Source: Planctomycetota bacterium
Lineage (GTDB): Bacteria > Planctomycetota > OFTM77
NCBI GenBank assembly: GCA_029260795.1
Contig: JAJDCO010000097.1
Coordinates: forward strand, 43,530-107,529
Reading direction: 5' to 3'
Length of the DNA stretch: 64,000 nucleotides
Part shown: piece after piece, positions 16,713-23,996 of the stretch
How positions within the stretch are numbered: the first letter of the stretch is position 1
How the letters are laid out: every line of letters starts with the position of its first letter
Program-made: the position numbers and the translations under genes
Notes under the pieces: generated by a model
Database searches by the model: none
The model's input: the letters and a program-made list of their open reading frames with translations, nothing else
Told to the model about the DNA's origin: nothing

Positions 16713-18619
16713 GACCGGACGTTGCGATAGCGGGCGAGCGCCCACAGCGGGAAGTACTTCCGGTAGCCGTGGTAGCGCAGGTAGAAGACCCGCGGAAAGC
16801 CGGGAGCCGTGAACCACTCATCGTGCCAGAAGCCGTCTTCACCTTGTGTCGACAGCAGGTAGGCGACTGCTCGGTGGACCGCGAGAGAATCCCGCTCGCC
16901 GGCCGCCAGGAGCGCGAGCAGAGCCCAGGCCGTTTGAAAAGACGTGCCGGGGCCTTCGCCAGCGAGGCGTGGGTCGGTATAGCTGTCGTTCGATTCGCCG
17001 AAGCTTCCGTCTTCGCGCTGCCGAGCCTTCAGCCATTCGACCGCACGGTCGACGATCGCACGGTCGACGCGTTCTCCAGCCTGCTCGAGTGCGGCCAGCA
17101 CCGACCAGGTGCCGTAGACGTAGTTGGTTCCCCAGCGACCGAACCAGGCGCCACTTTCCTCCTGCTCCTTCGCGAGGTACTCCAAGCTGCGGCGCAGGGC
17201 CTCTTCCCACTCGGCGGCATCGAGGAGCGCGAAGAAGGTGACGCAGCGGGCGGTCACGTCGGCGGTGGGAGGATCGAGCAATGCACCGTGGTCAGCGAAG
17301 GGGATCTCGTTGAGATAGTAGGCGGTGTTGTCGAGGTCGAAGGCCGCCCATCCGCCGTTCGTCGATTGCATGCCACGGAGCCAACGCGCTGCACGATCGG
17401 CAGCGGCGAGGTCCTGGTCGCGTCCCGACTGCAGCAGTGCCCAGCCGATCATCGCCGTATCATCGAGGTCGGGATAGTGGGGGTTGGCGTACTCGAAAGC
17501 CCAGCCGCCACCGCGGAGATCGGGGCGAGAATCTCGCCAATCGCCCGGTTCGTCGTCGAGCTGCCGCTCGAGCATCCAATCGAGCCCGCGATGCACCGCG
17601 TCGCTGCTTTCGCCTCGATCGACCTCCTGGAGAGTGAGGCAGCTGATGGCCGTATCCCAGATCGGCGAGAGGCAAGGCTGGCAGTAGGCCGAGTCCTCCT
17701 CGATGACGAGGAGCTTCTTCAAGGCCTGACGGGCCGTCTGGCAAGCGGGATCCTGCGCGTCGCGCCCGAGGACGACGAGCATCTCGAGCGCGTTCACCAT
17801 GGCCGGGAAGATCGCCCCGAGGCCGTCTTCACCATTCAGACGCTCGAGGACCCACGCCTCGGCCTTCGCGACCGCACGTGCTCGAAGACGTCGCGGGATG
17901 AGCGGCTCGACCGCTCTCCCGATTCGATCCAGGATCAAGAACAGCTGACCCACGAAGGTTTGGGGTCGGGTGTCGCAGCGCAGGCGATCAGGCGGCGAGG
18001 AGAAGAGCTCGGGTACCCCGACCGCGCGCGGATTCTTTGCGCTCGCCCGGAGACTGCACAGCGTCACGAGCGGCACCATCACGGTGCGTGACCAGTAAGA
18101 GACCTTGCTCAGATGAAAGGGGAACCAGCGAGGGAAGAGCAAGATCTCGACCGGTGTGAACGGGACGGCTTTCCAAGGGACCTGACCGAAGAGAGCCAGC
18201 GTGATGCGAGTGAACACGTTCGCCCGCGCCGCGCCGCCTCGGGACAGAATGGCCGCGCGCGCACGCTCCAAGTGCGGGGCGTCGGGAGAGTCCCCGATGA
18301 TCTTGAGCGCATAGTAGACCTTGACGGTGCAGCTCACATCGACTTCGCCGCCGTGATAGAGGGGCCAACCGCCTTCGTCGTTCTGACGAGCTCGGAGGTA
18401 GACGCCGATCTTCCTTTCGAGCACCTCGTCGATCTCGTCGACGAAGTGCGTCATCAAGACGTACTCGGCCGGAATCGTGCAGTCGGCTTCGAGCTCGAAC
18501 CACCAATGCCCATCACTTCTTTGGCAGTCGAGGAGCGCCTGGCGGGCAGCTTGGATCGCTTCGTCCAGACGCGAGTCGGCTGGCGCGAGAGCAGTCTCAG
18601 AAGGAAGAGACGCAGTCAT
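16709..18619 (-). CDS. shc: Squalene-hopene cyclase
   Basis: 636 residues, the normal SHC length. The protonating motif DLDDTA lies at residues 384-389 (DxDDTA is the SHC signature), and QW repeats recur (DGHWWFELEAD at 36-46, QNDEGGWPLY, STNGGWAAFD, QREDGSFGES, GEDGFW). The family's C-terminal FPRVFYLRYHGYRKYFPLWALARY is present. It cyclises squalene to hopene/hopanol at the cytoplasmic membrane. The ATG overlaps the stop of the squalene-synthase-like gene by four bases; its own stop overlaps hpnG. All key acid residues look intact. The symbol hpnF is also used. Confidence 0.96.
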   Translation of the reverse strand: MTASLPSETALAPADSRLDEAIQAARQALLDCQRSDGHWWFELEADCTIPAEYVLMTHFVDEIDEVLERKIGVYLRARQNDEGGWPLYHGGEVDVSCTVKVYYALKIIGDSPDAPHLERARAAILSRGGAARANVFTRITLALFGQVPWKAVPFTPVEILLFPRWFPFHLSKVSYWSRTVMVPLVTLCSLRASAKNPRAVGVPELFSSPPDRLRCDTRPQTFVGQLFLILDRIGRAVEPLIPRRLRARAVAKAEAWVLERLNGEDGLGAIFPAMVNALEMLVVLGRDAQDPACQTARQALKKLLVIEEDSAYCQPCLSPIWDTAISCLTLQEVDRGESSDAVHRGLDWMLERQLDDEPGDWRDSRPDLRGGGWAFEYANPHYPDLDDTAMIGWALLQSGRDQDLAAADRAARWLRGMQSTNGGWAAFDLDNTAYYLNEIPFADHGALLDPPTADVTARCVTFFALLDAAEWEEALRRSLEYLAKEQEESGAWFGRWGTNYVYGTWSVLAALEQAGERVDRAIVDRAVEWLKARQREDGSFGESNDSYTDPRLAGEGPGTSFQTAWALLALLAAGERDSLAVHRAVAYLLSTQGEDGFWHDEWFTAPGFPRVFYLRYHGYRKYFPLWALARYRNVRS

Positions 18620-19740
18620 TCGGAAACCTGTGAATTCGTCGCCAAGGAAGAGGGGACGGCCGGGGCGAGGCTCGCGAGCGGGACTCCGAGAGAGGCCATA
18701 CGAAAGAGGAGCCGAACGAGCCGGTCGTGCCGGACCACTCGCTCCATGATCGCGATCATCATGCGGACGGTGCGCCTCTTGATCTTGGCCTCGGCGGTCG
18801 ATCGGAATCCTGGATGATGATGGATCTTCCTCAGCGTGAGGATCGCGAGCCCGATCGCCCAGAGACAGAACTTCCGGATGCCCGCCTCCTCGCGAGGAAT
18901 CGTGAGTGCATAGTCGAGAGCGTGCCTCAGATGTCCATGAGCGACTCCGATCAGCTCGGTGAGCCCGGCTTCGAAGCCGGTCGCCTGGGAGTCGTCACCG
19001 AGGCGACTCCAGTCGACTCCGTGGGCTTCGAACACGTCTCGAGGCAGCCAGCAGACTCCCCGGCTCCGGTCGTCCCAGATGTCCTTGAGGATGTTGATCA
19101 TCTGAAGACCTTGGCCGAAGGACGCGGCAAGGGGAGCCAGTCGGGGCTGCCGACGGTGCAGCTCGGGAGAGCTCTCACAGAAGAGCACGGTGAGAACCTC
19201 ACCCACGATCCCGGCGACGTGGTAGCAGTACGCATCGAGCTCACCAAGGTCTCGGAGACCCGAGGCACAGCTTTTACGGTGAAAGTGATCCATGCCGGAG
19301 CTCATGATGCGCAAGCCACGGGTGACGGCACTCTGCTGACGCGCCGTGAATCCTTCCTGAACTCGGATCACACGTGCGAGGTGCTGCACGAGCTCATGCT
19401 CCGCGTCGAGCGTCGCGGGAGAGAGCCGAGGGTGCAGCTCGTCGGCGAGGCTCTGCGCCGAGACTTGCCCGCTCATCACGTCGTCGAACATCGAGAGGAA
19501 TCGGCTCTTGTCGTCGGCGCTCAGCGCCGGCTCATCCTCGATCGTGTCCACGATTCGACAAAGGAGGTAGTAGTTCCGAACGACTCGCCGAAGCTCACCG
19601 GGCAGCAGGGGAATCGTGATGGCGAACGTCCGCGAGACCCCGGGGAGAATGGACTCCTCGAACTGTTCGTCGGAGATCGGCAGACGGCTCTCCGGTGGTG
19701 TCGCCTCGGGCCGATCCGCGCTCGGCGTCTCGGCAGACAT
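18616..19740 (-). CDS. Squalene synthase-type trans-isoprenyl diphosphate synthase
   Basis: 374 residues. SRTFAITIPLLP (36-47), first aspartate motif D65-T-I-E-D69, YCYHVAGIVGE (171-181) and second motif D220-I-W-D223-D224 preceded by MINILK. These resemble farnesyl-diphosphate farnesyltransferases (one-enzyme squalene synthases) more than the ~280-residue HpnC/HpnD pair. No HpnC, HpnD or HpnE gene is present in the window. The C-terminus has a hydrophobic segment (LLFRMASLGVPLASLAPAV), a likely membrane anchor. The start is uncertain: ATG at 19740 has no strong Shine-Dalgarno, and the frame stays open to an ATG at 20184. The extra 148 residues are proline/alanine-rich with weaker G/C at third positions, so I prefer the short form. 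It heads the hopanoid operon. Confidence 0.87.
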   Translation of the reverse strand: MSAETPSADRPEATPPESRLPISDEQFEESILPGVSRTFAITIPLLPGELRRVVRNYYLLCRIVDTIEDEPALSADDKSRFLSMFDDVMSGQVSAQSLADELHPRLSPATLDAEHELVQHLARVIRVQEGFTARQQSAVTRGLRIMSSGMDHFHRKSCASGLRDLGELDAYCYHVAGIVGEVLTVLFCESSPELHRRQPRLAPLAASFGQGLQMINILKDIWDDRSRGVCWLPRDVFEAHGVDWSRLGDDSQATGFEAGLTELIGVAHGHLRHALDYALTIPREEAGIRKFCLWAIGLAILTLRKIHHHPGFRSTAEAKIKRRTVRMMIAIMERVVRHDRLVRLLFRMASLGVPLASLAPAVPSSLATNSQVSE

Positions 19741-20197
19741 TCTGTGAGCGGAGCTCAGATTCTGCGTGTACCGCAATCCAGCCTCGATCGAGAATGCGGG
19801 CCCGAGGATCTCACCCAGGACTTGTGTGCCGGCCAATCCTCGGTGGAGACTCAGGTCGCTGAACCGGGCGACCTCGAAGTGCTCCCGAAGTCTATCCGAA
19901 GGATCGGCCTCGGAGCCATGCTCAAAGAGCGGTTTCTCCGAGAGCGGAGTGCTGGGCGATGCTCGACGCCAACGATCGGGATCGAGGTGAATGGGCTGGG
20001 TGAGGTCGCTCCTTCGGGGCACAGCGTGAACCGCTGCCCGACGTGAAGACTCGGGAGGAGGGGGGGCGGGGGAGGCGTTTGCGGGTATCTCATCGGCAAT
20101 CGGTTTCGCGGCCCGCGCGTCCTGAAGGGACGCCTTCGGCGATCGGGCCGGCCTTTCGTGCACACCCGTCGCCGCTGTGTTCATAGATGCTATCCGC
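19741..20197. other. Upstream region of the hopanoid operon
   Basis: 457 bases between the squalene-synthase-like gene and the end of the amidase gene. The synthase frame stays open through it on the minus strand, but a sampled stretch (19921-19980) has only 12 of 20 third positions G or C, low for this genome. It contains a G-rich run (GGAGGAGGGGGGGCGGGGGAGG, about 20049-20070). The hopanoid promoter should be here; I see no convincing -35/-10 pair. Confidence 0.4.
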
Positions 20198-21607
20198 TCA
20201 GCCCTCGGCCACCGTCATGGGTCCGTCGAGGTGCTGCTCCAGGGCCTGGCCGAGTCGAATCAACGTCCCCTCTTCACCGGGGGCAGCGGAGAGCTGGAGG
20301 CCAATGGGGAGGCCGGCGCCATCGCAACCGATGGGGAGGCTGAGCGCCGGCCAGCCGAGAAAGTTGTAGAGGCGCATGAACCGCGTCAGAAGCGGACGCA
20401 CTGGGGTGAGTCCCTGACCGACGTCGATCTCGTGAGCATCCAGAGCGGGTGCCGTGCAGGGTGTGGTCGGTGAGGCGATGACGTCGACCGCGTCGAAGAG
20501 TCGACGTGCCTCGCGGCCATAGGCGCGCTGGAAGCGGAGCGCCAACGCGTAGTCGATGGCAGAAAGATCACAGCCTTCCCGCAGTCGCTGGCGCGTCTCC
20601 GATTGATACAGATCGCCATGCTGATCGAGCAGGTCACGGTGCACGGCGAGCGAGTCTCCTCGGAGCAGAGTGAGGCAGTCTCCGTGGACTCGCTCGAGCT
20701 CGGGAATCTCGAGGCGTCGAACGCAGACGCCGAGCTTTCCGAGGTCGATCAGCGCGCTCTCGAACGCCGCCGCCACTGCCGGCTCCGTCTGATCGAGGCT
20801 CCAGTGCGGATCGAAGCCGACTCGGATCCCGACCGGGCTCGCCGACAAGGCCGCCTCGACGTCGAGCCCGGGCCAATCGTGACTTGCCGGGTCCTCGGCA
20901 TCGAAACCGCTCATGGCCTGCAGCAGCCAACCGGCATCGGCAACGGTGCGGGTCAAAGGACCCACGTGGTCGAGGGACCAGGACAGCGGCCAGACACCGC
21001 GGCAGCTGACGCGTCCGAACGTCGGTTTCAATCCGACTGTCCCACAGAGCGACGCGGGAATGCGGATCGAGCCGCCCGTGTCCGTCCCGAGGGCGCCCGG
21101 GCAGAACCCCGCCGCGACGGCGGCTGCCGAGCCTCCACTCGAGCCGCCCGTCATGCGCTCGCGGTCCCACGGGTTCCGAGTCGGGCCGAAGCACGAGACG
21201 AGATTCGTCACGCCGAAAGCAAACTCGTGAAGATTGGTCTTGCCGAGCAAGATGGCTCCGGCATCGCGAAGCTTCTTGATGACGAAGGCATCGTGCGAGG
21301 CAACTCGCCCACGATGCACGTTGGACGCGCTCGTGGTCGGGCTGTCGACCACGTCGATCAGATCCTTCACGGCGATCGGAATGCCGAGCAGGAGTGGCGC
21401 CGACTCGCCGTCGACTTTCCAACGATCGCGGGCCTCCTTGGCGGCACGGCGGGCGGGCTCGGCCCAGACCGAGATGAAGGTGTTCCAGCTTCCATCGAGT
21501 CGGTCGATCCGCTCCAGACAGATCTCGACGGCCTCGACCGGTGTCAGCACACCATCTCGAAAGGCGTCGCGGAGCCCGGTGATCGAGAACGTGGCGGTCT
21601 CGTCCAT
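20198..21607 (-). CDS. Amidase signature family enzyme (GatA-like)
   Basis: 469 residues. The Ser-cisSer-Lys triad is visible: K81 (IAVKDLID), S156 in MTGGSSGGSAAAVAAG and nucleophile S180 in GTDTGGSIRIPAS, with the family's 24-residue spacing between the two serines. Members hydrolyse linear amides or act as glutaminase subunit GatA; with no gatB or gatC alongside, a free amidase is more likely. No signal peptide. AAGGAGTTGATCCCG directly before the ATG at 21607 decides the start over a longer frame to 21727. It is 22 bases after the MBL-like gene on the same strand. Confidence 0.92.
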   Translation of the reverse strand: MDETATFSITGLRDAFRDGVLTPVEAVEICLERIDRLDGSWNTFISVWAEPARRAAKEARDRWKVDGESAPLLLGIPIAVKDLIDVVDSPTTSASNVHRGRVASHDAFVIKKLRDAGAILLGKTNLHEFAFGVTNLVSCFGPTRNPWDRERMTGGSSGGSAAAVAAGFCPGALGTDTGGSIRIPASLCGTVGLKPTFGRVSCRGVWPLSWSLDHVGPLTRTVADAGWLLQAMSGFDAEDPASHDWPGLDVEAALSASPVGIRVGFDPHWSLDQTEPAVAAAFESALIDLGKLGVCVRRLEIPELERVHGDCLTLLRGDSLAVHRDLLDQHGDLYQSETRQRLREGCDLSAIDYALALRFQRAYGREARRLFDAVDVIASPTTPCTAPALDAHEIDVGQGLTPVRPLLTRFMRLYNFLGWPALSLPIGCDGAGLPIGLQLSAAPGEEGTLIRLGQALEQHLDGPMTVAEG

Positions 21608-21629
21608 CGGGATCAACTCCTTCGCGAGC

Positions 21630-22268
21630 TCAGGAGCTCGTTGCGACGTCGAGAGCGGAGAGGAATTGGGTGTAGGTCTCGTGCGCTCCTCGGAAGAGGC
21701 AGTCGCCGTCTCCGAGCAGCAAGGCATTGAGCGGCTTGATGAGGTCGCGCGGGAGTGTGCGTCGTACCTCGTCCAGGTCGGTCAGCTTCTCATCCGGAAG
21801 CAGTCGGAGCTCACCCGAGATGTGCGAGCGCACGACGTCACCGAAGACCAGCGCTTCGATGGGGGCCAAGCGAAAGGCAGCTTCTGCCTCGGACTTGCCA
21901 CCATGAATGAGCGTCGGCACGACGTCTTCGGCCAGCTCGGCCGGGAGCGAGTGCTTGTCGTCGAACCAATGGGAGACGCGCTCGGCGGCCGGTCCGAATC
22001 GTGCCCGCTCGGCGGCAGGAGCCGCGATCTCGGCACCGGTCAGCTCTCGCCAATCATCGGTGCTCCGCCAGTGGTCTGCATTGGTGAGGAGGATCCAGCG
22101 GGCGCCGCCGGCATCGGTGACGACCGCGCGGGCCACAGCGCTCGCGCCCATGGGGTCGATGAGGACGTTGCCGTAGGGTCGGCGCCAGAAGAATCCATTG
22201 AAGTCGATCCGGCGGTCCGCTTGGAACTCGCCCCAGTAGTGTAGGCCGTTGAGTCGTGTCTGTTTCAT
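21630..22268 (-). CDS. Metallo-β-lactamase-fold-like protein with incomplete metal site
   Basis: 212 residues. The strand order recalls the MBL fold: NGFFWRRPYGNVLIDPM, WILLTNADHWRSTDDWRELTGAEIAAP (where active enzymes have HxHxDH), TLIHGGKSEAEAAFRL, then EALVFGDVV. Only D-H of the first motif, the later histidine and the GD aspartate remain; the first two histidines are L/T and N. It may be catalytically weak, use another metal set, or be a binding protein. The assignment rests on pattern, not similarity search. Its ATG overlaps the stop of the M19 dipeptidase gene (ATGA) and the amidase follows after 22 bases, so the three form one operon. Confidence 0.62.
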   Translation of the reverse strand: MKQTRLNGLHYWGEFQADRRIDFNGFFWRRPYGNVLIDPMGASAVARAVVTDAGGARWILLTNADHWRSTDDWRELTGAEIAAPAAERARFGPAAERVSHWFDDKHSLPAELAEDVVPTLIHGGKSEAEAAFRLAPIEALVFGDVVRSHISGELRLLPDEKLTDLDEVRRTLPRDLIKPLNALLLGDGDCLFRGAHETYTQFLSALDVATSS

Positions 22269-23575
22269 CGCGAGTCCTCACTGCGCCGGGGGCCATCGAG
22301 CTCTTCGATCAAGGCGTCGCTGGCAGGTCGCTCCGAGCGGAGCCGGCGAGCGACCTCCTCGACCCGTCCAAGGACGCGCAGGAGGTTCTTTCCGATGACC
22401 GCACGCAGGTCGTCATCAGAATAGCCGCGTCGCTTGAGCTCCAAGAGGAGGTCCGGATACTTCGAAACGTCTTCGAGGCCGACGGGCACGGTCGTGATCC
22501 CGTCGTAGTCACCGCCCAGTCCGACGCGCTCGATGCCGGCCGTTCGCTTGATGTGGTCGATGTGATCGGCGACGTGCGAGAGGGTCGCGGCCGGCTCGGG
22601 GTTCTGCTCGTCCCACTCTGTCAGCGCCGCTTGGACGGCATCGTCGTCGTCCGGTGTGAGCGCTTCGAGCCGCTTCTGCTCCTCCTCGCGCTCCTCTCGA
22701 TGCCGGTGAGCGCCTTCGGAGATGTACCCCGGCACGAAAGTGACCATGACGACCCCGTCGGTTTGCTTGAGTCGTGCGAGCACGTCGTCGGGCACGTTGC
22801 GCGGATGGTCGGTCACCCCCCGGGCCGAGGAATGGGAAAAGATAACGGGTGCCTCGGTCACCTCGAGCACGTCGTGCATCGTCTTCGGCGAGACGTGTGA
22901 GATGTCGACCAGCATTCCGAGCCGATTCATCTCGCCGATGATCTCACGACCAAAGCGAGTCAGGCCGTTGTGCTCGGGCTCGTCGGTGGCGGAATCGGCC
23001 CAATCCGTGTTCTTGGAGTGCGTGATCGTCATGTATCGGGCACCCGCAGCGTAGAGCTGCCGGAGTGCCGCGAGCGAGTTTTCGATCGAGTGGCCGCCCT
23101 CCATGCCGATCAAGGAGCCGATCTTTCCGGCCCGGTGGATACGCTCGATGTCGGCGCGGGTCATCGCCAGCTCGAACGTGTCGGAGTAGCGCTCGACGAA
23201 GCGCTTGGTCATGTCGATCTGCTCGAGCGTGGCCCGGACGGCACCCGGCCCGCCCAGGGTGACCGGGATGTAGACCGACCAGAACTGAGCCCCCACGCCG
23301 CCTTGGCGGAGGCGGGGAATGTCGGTATGCATCGGCGGATCGAGGTTGCGCAGATCGGTGGCCAGATCCAGGCGTGCGAGGTGGTTCTCGACGCGCTTGC
23401 GATACTGCCACGGGACATCGTTGTGGCCGTCGATGAGCGGGACCTCCGTGAGCAGTGCTCGCACGGCGGCTTCGGGCGAGCCGGCCGGCTCACTCGAATC
23501 GCTCCCCTCTTCGGCGCAGGCCGACAGGAGGATGAGGCCGAGGATCGCGAAACGAAGTGGCGATGAAACGCGCAC
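22265..23575 (-). CDS. Membrane dipeptidase, peptidase family M19, lipoprotein
   Basis: 436 residues. Lipobox LSAC with C20, so likely anchored outside the cytoplasm. M19 (renal dipeptidase) features: IDGHNDVPW with metal ligands H51 and D53, the bridging glutamate in GMEGGHSIENS, MTITHSKNTDWADS, DISHVSPKTM, FSHSSARGV, and GLGGDYDGI. Such enzymes cleave dipeptides, including D-amino-acid-containing ones. A charged insertion (HRHREEREEEQKRLEAL, about residue 300) is unusual. It leads a three-gene operon with the MBL-like protein and the amidase. A peptide or amide scavenging role is an inference from the combination. Confidence 0.93.
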   Translation of the reverse strand: MRVSSPLRFAILGLILLSACAEEGSDSSEPAGSPEAAVRALLTEVPLIDGHNDVPWQYRKRVENHLARLDLATDLRNLDPPMHTDIPRLRQGGVGAQFWSVYIPVTLGGPGAVRATLEQIDMTKRFVERYSDTFELAMTRADIERIHRAGKIGSLIGMEGGHSIENSLAALRQLYAAGARYMTITHSKNTDWADSATDEPEHNGLTRFGREIIGEMNRLGMLVDISHVSPKTMHDVLEVTEAPVIFSHSSARGVTDHPRNVPDDVLARLKQTDGVVMVTFVPGYISEGAHRHREEREEEQKRLEALTPDDDDAVQAALTEWDEQNPEPAATLSHVADHIDHIKRTAGIERVGLGGDYDGITTVPVGLEDVSKYPDLLLELKRRGYSDDDLRAVIGKNLLRVLGRVEEVARRLRSERPASDALIEELDGPRRSEDSR

Positions 23576-23996
23576 CGGCTACCTCCACGACTTGGAAACG
23601 AGGGAGTCCCGACCGATCGGCCGCATCATACCCCGAGGATCGAGTGCAGAGAACAACGATGGAACCTCGGGGTCGGTCTCGTGCGTCCCAAAGCGGGGGC
23701 ACCTCGGGCTGGACGACCGGGCGTTGACGGAACTCCTGGGCCAGCCAGGCGTAGGAGTTTGATGTCGGGACGAGCCGTCTACCGTTTTCGCCCCGAGCCC
23801 GACCGATCCCATCTCGGTCGGAGGAGCGCTTCGTCGGGAGAGGGTCGACAGATCGACCGGGAAGAGGGACGATCGCTTCAGAATGAGCCCGATCGATCTC
23901 GAAATCCCCATCCCGCTCGAATCCAGCCGAGAAGGCTCGCCTGCCGCAGCCTTCCCGTCGCTGTGATTCGAGGCCTCTCCGAGGAGGAGTCTTGTA
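23576..23996. other. Divergent intergenic region
   Basis: 421 bases between the divergent dipeptidase and metalloprotease genes. Several open frames cross it but none has family resemblance or a ribosome-binding site. It must hold two promoters; I cannot point to either. GAGGAGGAG at about 23981-23989 is the Shine-Dalgarno of the metalloprotease. Confidence 0.4.

Noticed and set aside
16538..18091. A 517-codon plus-strand frame opposite the squalene-hopene cyclase
   Set aside because: The cyclase frame has intact catalytic motifs across the whole region; the opposite frame shows none.
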